Shown here one piece after another: positions 1 to 9,790 of a DNA stretch of 64,000 bases. The DNA is from Niallia circulans (lineage in GTDB: Bacteria; Bacillota; Bacilli; Bacillales; Cytobacillaceae). The notes under the pieces were generated by a model, which was given only the letters and a program-made list of their open reading frames with translations, was not told the origin of the DNA and did no database searches. The position numbers and the translations under genes are program-made. Location: contig NZ_CP026031.1 of the NCBI RefSeq assembly GCF_003726095.1, positions 124,001 to 188,000 on the forward strand, written 5' to 3'. How positions within the stretch are numbered: the first letter of the stretch is position 1; each line of letters opens with the position of its first letter.

Positions 1-1
1 T

Positions 2-385
2 TCCGGAATTGGAAGCGTATTCGCTAATTTAATGTCTCCATTAGCAGGAAACATTATCGGTCTCTTATTAATCGGTTTAATATGCTCTTTACCATTTCTA
101 TCACCGTTATTAGGACCTGGGGCGGTAATTGCCCAAATTATCGGAACTTTAATAGGTGTTGAAATTGGTAAGGGGAATATCCCACCGAACTTAGCGTTAC
201 CTGCAGTTTTTGCTATAAATACACAATGTGCAGCAGATTTTATTCCTGTCGGGTTAGGTCTAGCAGAGGCAGAAGCAGAAACAGTAGAAGTAGGGGTACC
301 GTCCGTTTTATATTCAAGATTTTTAATAGGGGTACCACGAGTATTCGTTGCTTGGTTAGCAAGTTTTGGATTATATAGTAATTAA
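2..385 (+). CDS. srlE: PTS glucitol/sorbitol-type EIIBC component, C-terminal part (truncated by window start)
   Basis: The reading frame is open from the first bases of the window, so only the last 127 residues or so of the protein are present. The family phosphorylates and imports sorbitol/glucitol across the membrane; this part is the end of the EIIC-like membrane domain. The visible sequence has hydrophobic segments separated by the stretch [20 protein letters not shown], followed by [21 protein letters not shown] and a [12 protein letters not shown] stretch. All three match the end of SrlE/GutE proteins as I remember them. The EIIA gene follows 46 bases later and two sugar-phosphate enzymes come after that, so this is the 3' half of a PTS operon. 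The substrate may be a different hexitol; sorbitol is the family name and is not proven here. Confidence 0.85.
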   Translation, partial: SGIGSVFANLMSPLAGNIIGLLLIGLICSLPFLSPLLGPGAVIAQIIGTLIGVEIGKGNIPPNLALPAVFAINTQCAADFIPVGLGLAEAEAETVEVGVPSVLYSRFLIGVPRVFVAWLASFGLYSN

Positions 386-431
386 GAAAGAGGATAATAA
401 AACAACTAATGGAGGCGAATGGCATCTCAAT

Positions 432-809
432 ATGCCGGTTAAGATGAAAACAATTTACGAAAACACAATTAATAGTATAGGGCCATTAGCCACAAGCTTT
501 GTAGAAGAAAAGATGATCATTCTCTTTGGAGAGGGAGCACCTAAAGAATTAGCAGAATTTTGCTACGGAATTGAAGTAGTTGGTGTCAAGGATAGGATAA
601 AAACAGGTCAGAAAGTAATGATAAATAATGAATCATATGAAATAACATCTGTTGGCGAAATTGTAGAACAAAATTTAACATCTATGGGACATATTACTTT
701 ACGCTTTAATGGGGCCACAACTCCTGAACTTCCTGGTACTCTTTATATAGAAGATAAAGACATGCCAGTTTTAGAAATTGGTACGAAAATACGAATTGTT
801 TCCGAGTAA
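432..809 (+). CDS. srlB: PTS glucitol/sorbitol-type EIIA component
   Basis: This small cytosolic phosphocarrier passes phosphate to the preceding EIIBC. The protein is about 125 residues, normal for the family, and shows the typical start (MKTIYENTINSIGPLA), an internal FGEGAPKELAEFCYGIEV stretch and the MGHITLRFNG segment. The frame is open further upstream, but a GGAGG at 411-415 suggests starting at the ATG at 432 (Met-Pro-Val-Lys) or the ATG at 444. The spacing from GGAGG to 432 is long (16 bases), so the exact start is uncertain. It lies 46 bases after the EIIBC gene and about 150 bases before an aldolase-like gene, in the same direction. Confidence 0.85.
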   Translation: MPVKMKTIYENTINSIGPLATSFVEEKMIILFGEGAPKELAEFCYGIEVVGVKDRIKTGQKVMINNESYEITSVGEIVEQNLTSMGHITLRFNGATTPELPGTLYIEDKDMPVLEIGTKIRIVSE

Positions 810-955
810 AAGATTCGATAGGAGATTTCCAATTAGAATTTATAAACATTGCAATGAGTTAAGTAAAAATAAGGTGCATGTTGATAATGAATTGGGAATC
901 TTCTATTTTTAATTTTTTGCTAAATTTTTTTAAAAGAAAAGAGGAGAATCTTTCC

Positions 956-1633
956 ATGAGACTATATATTGATTCAGCAAATTATGAGCAAATTGAAAGA
1001 ATAAATGAATATTATCCCATTTCTGGTGTGACTACTAATCCTTCTATTCTCGTAAAGGAAAAAAAGCCCTATATTCAAGTTCTTCAAGATATTCGGAAAA
1101 TAATAGGAGAAGAGAAAGAGCTTTTTATTCAAGTTATCGCAGATAATGCAAGTGAAATAGTAAAGGAAGCTGAGTATTTCCAAACAAGGATTTCAGGGAA
1201 GATAATTATAAAAATTCCTGTTACGGAAGAAGGGATAAAAGCAATAAAAGCGTTGACTGCTAAAAAAATACCAACGTTAGCCACAACGATATATACTCCA
1301 TTTCAAGCATTAATCGCGGCAAAAGCAGGTGCAAAGTATGTTGCTCCTTATGTTAATCGGATTGATGATTTATCTGGAGATGGCATTCGTGTAGTGAGTG
1401 AAATAATTACTCTGTTTACCACACATAAAATTAGTACAGAGGTGTTAGCGGCAAGTTTTAAAAACGTACAACAGGTCTATGAAGCATGTTTAACTGGAGC
1501 TCATACTATAACTGTAGCTCCTGAAATAATTGAAAAATTAATTGATTTTCCAGCAACTACTAGAGATGTTAGGGTCTTTCAGAGTCAGTGGAAGGATACG
1601 TTTGGAAAGGGTGGAAATCCCCTTCTTAAGTAA
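956..1633 (+). CDS. fructose-6-phosphate aldolase / transaldolase-like protein (FSA family)
   Basis: This is a class I aldolase of the small transaldolase family (225 residues). Such enzymes cleave or build fructose 6-phosphate or related ketoses through a Schiff-base lysine. The N-terminus reads MRLYIDSANYEQI, then SGVTTNPSIL, and the Schiff-base lysine is expected at Lys86 in IIIKIPVT. A C-terminal PEIIEKLIDFPATTRDV region is also typical. The ATG at 956 follows GAGGAG (941-946) at a good distance; the longer frame from 878 has no such site. It sits between the PTS EIIA gene and a HAD phosphatase, so it probably processes a sugar phosphate delivered by the PTS. Sequence alone does not separate aldolase from transaldolase activity. 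Confidence 0.8.
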   Translation: MRLYIDSANYEQIERINEYYPISGVTTNPSILVKEKKPYIQVLQDIRKIIGEEKELFIQVIADNASEIVKEAEYFQTRISGKIIIKIPVTEEGIKAIKALTAKKIPTLATTIYTPFQALIAAKAGAKYVAPYVNRIDDLSGDGIRVVSEIITLFTTHKISTEVLAASFKNVQQVYEACLTGAHTITVAPEIIEKLIDFPATTRDVRVFQSQWKDTFGKGGNPLLK

Positions 1634-1654
1634 ATGAATGGGAGCGAAACAAAT

Positions 1655-2431
1655 ATGGAAACGAACAAAATTGTATTTTTTGATTTAGACGGAACACTTC
1701 TGACGAGTGAGCTTACTGTGTCAGATAGTTCTATTGCGGCAATTAAAAAATTAATGGAAAACGAGATTGAGCCTATTATAGCTACAGGTAGAACATTAAT
1801 GGAAATAGGATATATATTAGAAGCAACAGGTATTAATTCAGTAGTTGCTATGAATGGACAGTATGTAGTGTATAAAGGAACAACGATTTATGAAAATCCA
1901 TTAGAAGTAAGTGTAGTAAAAGAACTTCATCTGGATACAATTAAAAATAGGCATGAAATGGCGTTCTATAATGCGGAAAAGATTTGTGTTACAAATGAGG
2001 GTTCTACTTTAATTAGGAAGAATTATGAAAGAGTAGGTGGGAAATATCCTCCTATAAATGAATGCTTGTACAATCAAGAACCCGTTCATTTAATGTTAAT
2101 TTTTTGTGAACCGGATGAAGAAGTCTATTATCAGGAGAAGTTCCCACATTTTCAGTTTATAAGAAATTCACCTTATGGATGTGATATTTACCCCAAAGGA
2201 AAGTCAAAGGCAACGGGCATAAAGTATTTGTTAACTCATTTAAATTGTTCTGTTGAGAATACGTATGCATTTGGAGACGGATTAAATGATTTAGAAATGT
2301 TTGAGCTCGTTAAATATCCAGTTGCAATGGGAAACGCATTTGATATTGTGAAAAAATCAGCCAGCTATGTTACAACTAGTAACGATGAGGATGGTATTGT
2401 AAATGGATTGCAATTATGTGGAATCATTTGA
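1655..2431 (+). CDS. Cof-type HAD-superfamily sugar/nucleotide phosphatase
   Basis: This cytosolic phosphohydrolase of 258 residues has all the HAD motifs: nucleophile motif FFDLDGTLL with Asp10 and Asp12, a Thr in IIATGRT, a Lys in PKGKSKATGI, and the acidic motif FGDGLNDLEMF. The middle part is a C2-type cap as in the Cof/YidA group, which act on sugar phosphates and nucleotides with broad specificity. The stop of the aldolase-like gene is followed at once by an ATG (1634), but GGAG at 1641-1644 sits ten bases before the ATG at 1655, which I prefer. It is the last gene of the PTS operon; a strong hairpin follows. The real substrate is unknown. Confidence 0.82.
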   Translation: METNKIVFFDLDGTLLTSELTVSDSSIAAIKKLMENEIEPIIATGRTLMEIGYILEATGINSVVAMNGQYVVYKGTTIYENPLEVSVVKELHLDTIKNRHEMAFYNAEKICVTNEGSTLIRKNYERVGGKYPPINECLYNQEPVHLMLIFCEPDEEVYYQEKFPHFQFIRNSPYGCDIYPKGKSKATGIKYLLTHLNCSVENTYAFGDGLNDLEMFELVKYPVAMGNAFDIVKKSASYVTTSNDEDGIVNGLQLCGII

Positions 2432-2462
2432 TCCGTTAGTAAAAATTAAAAATAATAAAAGA

Positions 2463-2513
2463 GGATGGATTAACAAGTAATGATATCTTGCAAAGTTAAT
2501 CCATCCATTTTTT
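2463..2513. terminator. bidirectional intrinsic terminator
   Basis: A perfect 12-bp stem (GGATGGATTAAC at 2463-2474 with GTTAATCCATCC at 2495-2506) is followed by a T run on the plus strand, and A-rich sequence before it gives a T-rich tail on the minus strand. It closes the PTS operon and overlaps the stop codon of the convergent gene. Confidence 0.85.
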
Positions 2514-2894
2514 TATAAATGGGGTAATTTTCTTAAAAATAGGCTTTAAGTCATTTGCCGATGTCATAAACATATCAACGTTTTTAATCAGAAGCTCCAT
2601 GTCAATTTGATTTAAAAAATTTGCTACCGCATCAATATTTACATTTTCATCTTTTTCTTCCACTTGCTTTGTATTTCCGCCACTTCTTCCAAGAATCCAA
2701 TCATCCCCTTTCTCTCTTCTGTTGTAGGATGGTTCCTTGTCGTTATGCTGAGAATGTTCAATCTGTTGCTTTTTTCTAACGGATTGACGGTTTGTACCAA
2801 ACATAAACATGGAAAAGTGATCAATTTCAATTTCTTCCTCTTCTATTTTTTCCTTGTCTTTTTCATCATAGAATTCATCTTTAAAATCCTCCAC
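2496..2894 (-). CDS. acidic hypothetical protein, unknown function
   Basis: I do not recognise this 132-residue protein. It starts with GTG (2894-2892) preceded by an excellent AGGAGG at seven bases, so it is very likely translated. The N-terminal third is highly charged (runs of Glu, Asp and Lys), the middle is polar with Gln/Asn/Arg/Gly and looks disordered, and the last 45 residues look like an amphipathic helix bundle (VANFLNQIDMELLIKNVDMF ... PIFKKITPFIKKW). That layout recalls small Bacillus spore-associated proteins with a disordered half and a short helical C-terminal module, but this is only a resemblance. It stands alone, converging on the PTS operon, upstream of fabH. No signal peptide or membrane segment is visible. 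Confidence 0.7.
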   Translation of the reverse strand: MEDFKDEFYDEKDKEKIEEEEIEIDHFSMFMFGTNRQSVRKKQQIEHSQHNDKEPSYNRREKGDDWILGRSGGNTKQVEEKDENVNIDAVANFLNQIDMELLIKNVDMFMTSANDLKPIFKKITPFIKKWMD

Positions 2895-3022
2895 AATATT
2901 TCCTCCTATTTCACGATCATGGAATGATGCTCTTAATATGCTATGATAAATATCAAGGAATGCTTAGACCAATGTAATAGAAAGTAAAATATGTTGCAAA
3001 AGGGTAGAGGAATTTGATAAAA

Positions 3023-3039
3023 TTAGTACCAAGTCATAA
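3023..3039. promoter_or_regulatory. probable FapR operator of fabHF (one half degenerate)
   Basis: TTAGTACCAAGTCATAA resembles the 17-bp FapR palindrome; the left half is perfect and the right half weak. A TTGATA at 3014-3019 and AT-rich hexamers just downstream could form the promoter. The perfect version before fabI at 36391-36407 supports the reading. In Bacillus, FapR represses fab genes until malonyl-CoA releases it. Confidence 0.6.
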
Positions 3040-3212
3040 TAATTGATAATAATATATACTGTATGAATACTATTTTCTTTTTTCTTGAATAACAGTTAGG
3101 AGAAACGAAGAAAATGGTAAGCTTCTTTGTTTGTGAATTACAAAAGGCACCGATTTAAACTCAACCAGACTGGCATTATTGTAGCAATCATTCTAATAAG
3201 ATTTTATGAAAA

Positions 3213-3232
3213 GACTGTTCATATTAACAGTC
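3213..3232 (+). other. small hairpin in the fabH leader
   Basis: GACTGTT (3213-3219) pairs with AACAGTC (3226-3232) around a six-base loop, about 50 bases before the fabH start. It has no T run and is not a terminator. A role in mRNA stability or translation is possible but not shown. Confidence 0.4.
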
Positions 3233-3283
3233 ATAAACGAAACATATACCGGATAACCGGTGACTATAAAGGAGCTGAAAGCT

Positions 3284-4222
3284 TTGGGAACAGGAATAAT
3301 TGGTATTGGCCGTGAACTTCCAGAGAAAATTTTAACAAATTTTGATTTAGAAAAAATGGTTGATACGAATGATGAATGGATTAGAACAAGAACTGGGATA
3401 GAAGAACGAAGAATTGCAGACGACAATACAGATACATCTGATATTGCATTAGCTGCAGCACAGAAAGCAATTGATGATGCTGGTATTCACCCAGAAGATA
3501 TTGATATGATTATGGTGGCAACTGTTACGCCAGATCAATCATTCCCTTCTGTTGCCTGTATGATTCAAGAGAAACTAGGAGCTAAAAAAGCAGCAGCGAT
3601 GGATTTAAGTGCTGCATGTGCAGGTTTTATGTATGGGATGATAACTGCAAAACAATTTATTGATACAGGAGTTTATAAATATATACTAGTAGTTGGGGTA
3701 GAAAAGCTTTCTAAAATTACGAACTGGGAAGATCGCAATACTGCTGTTCTTTTTGGTGACGGTGCAGGAGCTGCTGTATTAGGGAAAGTTTCTGAAGGAA
3801 GAGGCATTCTTTCTTTTGAACTAGGGGCAGATGGTTCTGGTGGAAAACATCTTTATTTAGATGAGGAAGACTATATTTACATGAATGGTAGAGAAGTTTT
3901 TAAATTTGCTGTTCGCCAAATGGGAGAAAGCAGTGAGAATGTTTTGGTGAAAGCTGGTTTATCTAAAGAAGACGTAGACTTCCTTATTCCACACCAAGCT
4001 AATATTCGCATTATGGAAGCATCTAGACAAAGATTGAATTTACCGGAAGAAAAACTATCGAAGACAGTTCATAAATATGGAAATACAAGTGCTGCATCTA
4101 TACCGATTTCATTGGTGGAAGAATTAGAGGCTGGTAAAATCAAAGATGATGATGTACTTGTAATGGTTGGTTTTGGTGGAGGTCTGACTTGGGGCGCGAT
4201 TGCAATGCGCTGGGGTAGATAA
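3284..4222 (+). CDS. fabH: beta-ketoacyl-ACP synthase III
   Basis: FabH starts fatty-acid synthesis by condensing acyl-CoA with malonyl-ACP in the cytosol. The 312-residue protein has the catalytic Cys112 in DLSAACAGF, the His in FLIPHQAN and the Asn in KYGNTSAAS, plus the ending FGGGLTWGA. The frame is open from a GTG at 3260, but the ribosome site AAAGGAG (3268-3274) lies inside that extension and the TTG at 3284 is nine bases behind it. Starting there gives [20 protein letters not shown], which lines up with known FabH N-termini. fabF follows 70 bases later, as in B. subtilis fabHA-fabF. Regulation by FapR is likely. Branched-chain primer use is expected for Bacillus but cannot be read here. 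Confidence 0.95.
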   Translation: MGTGIIGIGRELPEKILTNFDLEKMVDTNDEWIRTRTGIEERRIADDNTDTSDIALAAAQKAIDDAGIHPEDIDMIMVATVTPDQSFPSVACMIQEKLGAKKAAAMDLSAACAGFMYGMITAKQFIDTGVYKYILVVGVEKLSKITNWEDRNTAVLFGDGAGAAVLGKVSEGRGILSFELGADGSGGKHLYLDEEDYIYMNGREVFKFAVRQMGESSENVLVKAGLSKEDVDFLIPHQANIRIMEASRQRLNLPEEKLSKTVHKYGNTSAASIPISLVEELEAGKIKDDDVLVMVGFGGGLTWGAIAMRWGR

Positions 4223-4292
4223 TAAATTACTTCCTATATAAATAGAACATACTTTTTAAGTTGATGATAATTACAAAAAAGGAGAAAAAGTC

Positions 4293-5534
4293 ATGAGTAC
4301 AAATAAAAGAGTAGTTGTTACTGGTATTGGTGCTGTAACACCGCTTGGTAATGATGCAATAACTACCTGGAAAAATATTGTTGCTGGAGTTTCTGGGATT
4401 GGACCATTAACTAGAATAAATGCAGATGAATATCCAGCTAAAGTTGCTGCAGAAGTGAAGGACTTTAATCCAGAGGATTTTATGGATAAAAAAGATGCTA
4501 GAAAAATGGATCGCTTTACACAATATGCAGTCGCAGCTTCCCTGATGGCTGTAAAGGATGCCGAATTGCAAATTACGGATGAAAACGCACCGCGTGTTGG
4601 GGTTTGGATTGGGTCTGGTATTGGTGGAATGGAGACTTTCGAAAATCAATATGAAACTTTCCAAAAAAGAGGATATAAACGTGTAAGTCCTTTCTTCGTA
4701 CCAATGTTAATTCCAGATATGGCATCAGGACAGGTATCGATTACATTAGGAGCAAGAGGCGTGAATTCTTGTACGGTTACTGCTTGTGCAACGGGTACAA
4801 ACTCAATCGGAGATGCCTTTAAAGTAATTCAGCGTGGCGATGCTGATGCGATGATTACTGGAGGGGCAGAAGCGCCGATTACTAAAATGTCAGTAGCAGG
4901 CTTCTGTGCAAATACTGCGTTATCTTTCAATCCAGATCCAAAAACAGCAAGCAGACCATTTGATGCAAATCGTGATGGCTTTGTTATCGGAGAAGGAGCA
5001 GGAATCGTTGTTCTTGAAGAATTAGAGCATGCATTAGCGAGAGGTGCTAAAATCTATGCAGAAATAGTTGGGTATGGTTCGACTGGAGATGCTTATCATA
5101 TTACTTCCCCTGCACCAGGAGGCGAAGGTGGAGCAAGAGCAATGAAAATGGCAATCAATGATGCAGGACTTACTCCAGAAGATGTTTCATATATTAATGC
5201 ACATGGTACAAGTACTGCTTATAACGATAAGTTTGAAACAATGGCAGTCAAAGAAGTATTTGGAGACTATGCTTATAAAGTACCAATGAGTTCAACCAAA
5301 TCAATGACAGGTCACTTACTTGGTGCAGCAGGGGGAATTGAAGCTATTTTTAGCGTATTAGCAATAAAAGATAGCATCGTGCCACCAACAATAAATTTTG
5401 AAACAGCAGATCCAGATTGTGATCTAGACTATGTTATCAATACACATAGAAAACAAGAAGTAAATGTAGCAATGAGTAATTCCCTAGGATTCGGCGGTCA
5501 TAACGCTACAATTGTGTTTAAAAAATATCAATAA
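4293..5534 (+). CDS. fabF: beta-ketoacyl-ACP synthase II
   Basis: FabF elongates acyl-ACP chains. At 413 residues it has normal length and shows the complete Cys-His-His set: Cys165 in [10 protein letters not shown], His in [11 protein letters not shown] and His in [13 protein letters not shown]. The ending [15 protein letters not shown] is also typical. GGAG at 4281-4284 gives a clear start at the ATG at 4293. It shares an operon with fabH, and a strong terminator follows 34 bases after the stop. Nothing unusual is visible. Confidence 0.96.
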   Translation: MSTNKRVVVTGIGAVTPLGNDAITTWKNIVAGVSGIGPLTRINADEYPAKVAAEVKDFNPEDFMDKKDARKMDRFTQYAVAASLMAVKDAELQITDENAPRVGVWIGSGIGGMETFENQYETFQKRGYKRVSPFFVPMLIPDMASGQVSITLGARGVNSCTVTACATGTNSIGDAFKVIQRGDADAMITGGAEAPITKMSVAGFCANTALSFNPDPKTASRPFDANRDGFVIGEGAGIVVLEELEHALARGAKIYAEIVGYGSTGDAYHITSPAPGGEGGARAMKMAINDAGLTPEDVSYINAHGTSTAYNDKFETMAVKEVFGDYAYKVPMSSTKSMTGHLLGAAGGIEAIFSVLAIKDSIVPPTINFETADPDCDLDYVINTHRKQEVNVAMSNSLGFGGHNATIVFKKYQ

Positions 5535-5567
5535 TTCATGGATTTTGTTTGAAAGAGCATTTAATAA

Positions 5568-5613
5568 AAAAACTGCTAAGCTTCATTTATTAATCGAGGC
5601 TTAGCAGTTTTTT
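5568..5613 (+). terminator. terminator of fabHF
   Basis: AAAAACTGCTAAGC (5568-5581) pairs perfectly with GCTTAGCAGTTTTT (5599-5612), ending in a T run. Confidence 0.9.
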
Positions 5614-5660
5614 AATGTTAAAATAAAATCTCCTTTATTTATAATAATTTTAAATTAATA

Positions 5661-5688
5661 TTGACTATTATTATAAAGTGTATATAAT
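5661..5688 (+). promoter_or_regulatory. sigma-A-type promoter of the PerR-like gene
   Basis: TTGACT (5661-5666) and TATAAT (5683-5688) are separated by 16 bases. The surrounding sequence is very AT rich with several TATAAT/ATTATA words, so an overlapping Fur-family box (autoregulation) is possible, but no clean match to the PerR box was found. Confidence 0.6.
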
Positions 5689-5799
5689 TAAAACTATAAT
5701 TCTATTATTTAACATAGAAAATTCGGAATGAATCAATTTATAAAGAAAACGCTTTCTTTAGAAGGTGAACTAGCATATCACGTAGAAAGGAAGAATTCT

Positions 5800-6222
5800 A
5801 TGCTTAGTATAGAAAGAGCTAAAAACCTCTTAAAAGAAAAAAATATACGTTTAACACCACAACGGCTAGAATTAATTAATATACTTTCTAAAGACAACAA
5901 GCATTGGACAGTAGATGAAATTTACCATGTCCTAAATGAGAATATGCCTTCGGTTAGTATTACAACTGTTTATAATAATGTTCATTTATTTACGGAATTA
6001 CAATTATTAAAAGAAATACAATTCGGAGAAGGATTAAGTAAATATGAATGGAAGAAAGAGGAGCATTATCATATTGTCTGTAGTGATTGCGGAGAAATAG
6101 TTGATATTTGGTATCCTACGTTAAGGGAGGTAGAGGCATTTGCGAAATCCATATCTAAATTCCATATCAGTTCCCACAGCCTCCAATTTTATGGAACCTG
6201 TGAGCAGTGTTCAAAAGCATGA
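5800..6222 (+). CDS. PerR-like Fur-family metalloregulator
   Basis: This is a 140-residue Fur-family repressor, residue-for-residue alignable with B. subtilis PerR. The DNA-reading helix (SITTVYNN) keeps the Asn that marks PerR rather than Fur. The structural zinc site CSDC...CEQC is complete. Of the five regulatory metal ligands, the His in KHWTVDEIY, the two His in EEHYHIVC and the Asp in EIVDIWYP are present, but the Asp of PerR position 85 is Glu (SKYEW). In the family that ligand strongly influences peroxide sensing, so this protein may sense metal or react weakly to peroxide (inference). The ATG at 5800 follows GAAAGGA; an open frame from 5728 has no ribosome site. It may be the main PerR or a paralogue. 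Confidence 0.85.
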   Translation: MLSIERAKNLLKEKNIRLTPQRLELINILSKDNKHWTVDEIYHVLNENMPSVSITTVYNNVHLFTELQLLKEIQFGEGLSKYEWKKEEHYHIVCSDCGEIVDIWYPTLREVEAFAKSISKFHISSHSLQFYGTCEQCSKA

Positions 6223-6331
6223 ACGAAAACAAGAAACTATTTGTTTAGAATGTAAACAACCAATCAAAAAATTAAAGCATTCCATCCGATGTGGATGTGG
6301 AAGTAGAATATTGAAAGATTTTCAGAAATAA
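6191..6331 (+). CDS. possible small zinc-ribbon-like protein overlapping the end of the PerR-like gene
   Basis: A second frame runs through the end of the regulator gene and 110 bases beyond it. From the ATG at 6191 it would give 46 residues containing CLECKQPIKKLKHSIRCGCG, i.e. a CxxC and a CxC pair in a basic context, as in tiny zinc ribbons. No clear ribosome-binding site is visible, so it would depend on coupled translation with the overlapping gene. A terminator follows at 6365. It may equally be chance or a remnant of a longer gene. Confidence 0.3.
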   Translation: MEPVSSVQKHERKQETICLECKQPIKKLKHSIRCGCGSRILKDFQK

Positions 6332-6364
6332 AGCTAAATATACAAATTTATTTGGATTACAAAG

Positions 6365-6419
6365 AAAAGGATAGACAAAGGAGAACTGGGAGTGCGTTCT
6401 TCATTGTCTATCCTTTTTT
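6365..6419 (+). terminator. terminator after the PerR-like gene
   Basis: AAAAGGATAGACAA (6365-6378) pairs with TTGTCTATCCTTTT (6404-6417), a 14-bp stem with a 25-base loop and T run. Confidence 0.85.
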
Positions 6420-6568
6420 GTATAGGGAGGTTTTGAAAAGCCTGACTGCTATCAAGGTTAAATAGTAAGTCATTTAGTATCAATACGCTGCCAGCTCTGG
6501 AACCTCTAATTTCGATTTCCATATACTGTTTAAATGAATAGGAAAAAGAATGAAGAGGGGAAATAGCA

Positions 6569-7324
6569 GTGGGGGTAATCAAAACAAATAAATGGTTAGA
6601 AGATAATTTTTATGAACCAACTACAATATGTGAACATTTTCAATCAGCATTTGATGGAGATAAGCCTCAAAATATATATCGATATTTAATGAGATTTGGG
6701 ATGTATAAGCCATCAAGACATTCGAGACAAGCATTTGAGAAGATGAAGGAACAAGATACGTGGAGTAAAGTAGAACGGATTTTTTTTAAGTATAAGAAAA
6801 AATGGAAGGGGCCAGATATACCTATATACGTATTTCCTTTTCAGTCTTCTTGGAGAGGAGACGAAAATAAATCTGGTGTATCGTTTCCTGATCAACTCTT
6901 CTTATTTATTGATGATGTCGAAAATGAAAAAGAGCTAGAAGCCCTTTTTATTCATGAATATCATCATGTATGCCGAATTCATTACCAAAAGAAAGCTATA
7001 GAGGATTATACCTTACTAGATTCCATCATAATGGAAGGATTAGCGGAGCTTGCGGTGAAAGAAAACTGCGGAGAAGCCTATAATGCTAATTGGTGTCACT
7101 TGTATGATGAAGAAGAAATAAAGCAATTTTGGGAGACAGAGCTTAAGGAACATTTACATGTAAAGAAAACAGAAGAGAAACATGATGATTTATTGTATGG
7201 TTATAGACGCTATCCCCGTCTTATTGGCTATAATACAGGTTTTTATCTTGTGAATTCTTTACATTCCAAGCAAAAAATCTTAGAAAAAGATCATTTCACA
7301 ATTAATAGTGAAGCTTTTTTGTAA
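6569..7324 (+). CDS. yjaZ: YjaZ-type predicted zinc metalloprotease (DUF2268)
   Basis: This 251-residue protein carries the zincin motif HEYHH (residues 129-133) preceded by EALFI, and a downstream EGLAEL that probably supplies the third zinc ligand. Both match the DUF2268 family of predicted Zn-dependent proteases to which B. subtilis YjaZ belongs. YjaZ also follows fabF in B. subtilis, so position supports the name. No signal peptide or transmembrane segment is visible, so it is probably cytosolic. The start is GTG at 6569 behind GAGGGG. The substrate is unknown to me. It is flanked by terminators on both sides and is therefore a single-gene unit. Confidence 0.82.
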   Translation: MGVIKTNKWLEDNFYEPTTICEHFQSAFDGDKPQNIYRYLMRFGMYKPSRHSRQAFEKMKEQDTWSKVERIFFKYKKKWKGPDIPIYVFPFQSSWRGDENKSGVSFPDQLFLFIDDVENEKELEALFIHEYHHVCRIHYQKKAIEDYTLLDSIIMEGLAELAVKENCGEAYNANWCHLYDEEEIKQFWETELKEHLHVKKTEEKHDDLLYGYRRYPRLIGYNTGFYLVNSLHSKQKILEKDHFTINSEAFL

Positions 7325-7666
7325 TACTATACTACTATTTGAATGACGAGTTTAGCAGAATAGCTCGTCTATTTTTTATGGGAACATTGAAAGGGGATCT
7401 CCTCTTTATAAAAAAGACATGTTAGCGAAAGTTTGTACATATTATGTTAATAGGTTATAAAAATGATTGTTCAATTTTTAGGATGAACTTTAGCAATATA
7501 TTTAAAGAGAAAAATGATATTCCGCTATATGTATGCCTATTACTAGGGAAACTGGAACATAAAGAGAAAATCGTCATAAAAAAAATAATCCTTTGAAAAT
7601 AGGAATAAATTTACTAAGCTCTGACAATACTTATGGACAAACAGTTGTTGAAGTGAGGGATAAAAT
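7325..7666 (+). other. intergenic region between yjaZ and yjbA
   Basis: It holds a probable terminator for yjaZ (GACGAG at 7345-7350 with CTCGTC at 7364-7369, then TATTTTTT) and about 270 bases of AT-rich leader before yjbA. I see no gene, riboswitch or repeat in it. Confidence 0.5.
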
Positions 7667-8413
7667 ATGCAGTATCTTCATGATGTTTGGGTAAATTGGT
7701 TTGAAGGGGAAGAAAACGGATATAATGTATGTCACTTTCATGAATGGCGAAAAGATGATGGTGTTGAATTATTGGACCAAGTTCCACTTTTGAAAGTAGA
7801 TTCATGCTTATACAATTACATAGAAAATGACTTGGCAGAAATACCACGACAATTATTAGAAGAGATTTATCAGAAGGCATATCTACGAAAGAATCATGAA
7901 CGAATTCAATTAGATTATTGTTTTGTTGTTTCTGATGGGATTGGTCTTTTAGTAGTAGATACAATCGGATACTCTGTTCCCATTCGAAAAAGCCGAATGA
8001 TACCTAGACAAGAACAATTGGCCTATGAATTGCTTGAAAATCAAGAAACGATTTATTATAATTTTCAAAACACGGAAGAGAAAAAGGAGTTCCATATACT
8101 ATCACCTGATCCTCATGTGATGAATGGATTAACGAGAAAAGAAAGGCAATTAAAGCAATTACTGTTTATGGCATTAGATCAACTACATTCTTCTGAAAAC
8201 GTAGCAGAAGTTCGTTATTGGTATACAGAATGGAGCCCAGAACGCTATTTTGAAATTCAGCATTTAGATTTTGAGCATGCATGGAATGAACTATATGAGT
8301 GTACAAAATACGGATGGTCTAAAAAGCATGAACAGTTTTGTGAGAATATTATAAAAGGTCAGCCCTTTTTTGAAAAGCTTTGGGAAATGGAGCATGGTCC
8401 GAAAGTAAATTAA
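7667..8413 (+). CDS. yjbA: YjbA family protein (UPF0736), function unknown
   Basis: This 248-residue soluble protein matches the Bacillus YjbA family: the opening [20 protein letters not shown], the [17 protein letters not shown] segment and the [16 protein letters not shown] segment are characteristic. It is rich in aromatic and acidic residues and has no signal peptide, membrane segment or recognisable catalytic motif. Position also fits, between yjaZ and trpS. The ATG at 7667 follows GTGAGGG. It is a single-gene unit followed by a large hairpin. No function is known to me. Confidence 0.85.
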   Translation: MQYLHDVWVNWFEGEENGYNVCHFHEWRKDDGVELLDQVPLLKVDSCLYNYIENDLAEIPRQLLEEIYQKAYLRKNHERIQLDYCFVVSDGIGLLVVDTIGYSVPIRKSRMIPRQEQLAYELLENQETIYYNFQNTEEKKEFHILSPDPHVMNGLTRKERQLKQLLFMALDQLHSSENVAEVRYWYTEWSPERYFEIQHLDFEHAWNELYECTKYGWSKKHEQFCENIIKGQPFFEKLWEMEHGPKVN

Positions 8414-8480
8414 TAGTAACCAATTTAATAAAATTAATAGGATAAAAAAGCCTGCCACTTAAGTATCCTAGCACTAAGTT

Positions 8481-8537
8481 AAACCCAAACACTCTGAGGA
8501 GATAGCAAGTATATTTCCAGTGATTGTTTGGGTTTTA
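8481..8537. terminator. probable terminator after yjbA
   Basis: AAACCCAAAC (8481-8490) pairs with GTTTGGGTTT (8526-8535), with a long loop and a short T run. The rest of the 8414-8738 gap has no gene that I can support. Confidence 0.65.
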
Positions 8538-8694
8538 TTCGTCATTTTGCGAAATTTCATCAGGAAAAGGTAACAGGGAAGGCTTCTCTGTTATAAAGAC
8601 AAATTGCCCCTGATATATTTTTTCTCACACATCCCATAAATTCGTGTCAACTGTAATTCCCCATCTAATATCTTCCCCCTACTGATTTGGAGCA

Positions 8695-8722
8695 TAAAAA
8701 AACGATGGCGTTAACCATCGTT
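8695..8722 (-). terminator. terminator of trpS
   Basis: AACGATGG (8701-8708) pairs with CCATCGTT (8715-8722) around CGTTAA. The A run just before it becomes the T run on the minus strand, 17 bases past the trpS stop. Confidence 0.85.
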
Positions 8723-8738
8723 TTGATAAGGGAGGGGC

Positions 8739-9752
<1,014 letters not shown>

Positions 9753-9759
9753 CTAGACC

Positions 9760-9790
9760 CTTGATTAGTTTATAGATGTTTCTAATCAAG
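9760..9790 (-). other. hairpin in the trpS leader
   Basis: CTTGATTAG (9760-9768) and CTAATCAAG (9782-9790) form a 9-bp stem with a 13-base loop, about 20 bases before the trpS ribosome site. No T run follows, so it is not a terminator; it may affect mRNA stability or translation. Confidence 0.45.

Noticed and set aside
3127..3315. 62-residue frame before fabH
   Set aside because: Overlaps the fabH leader and start, no ribosome site, no similarity.
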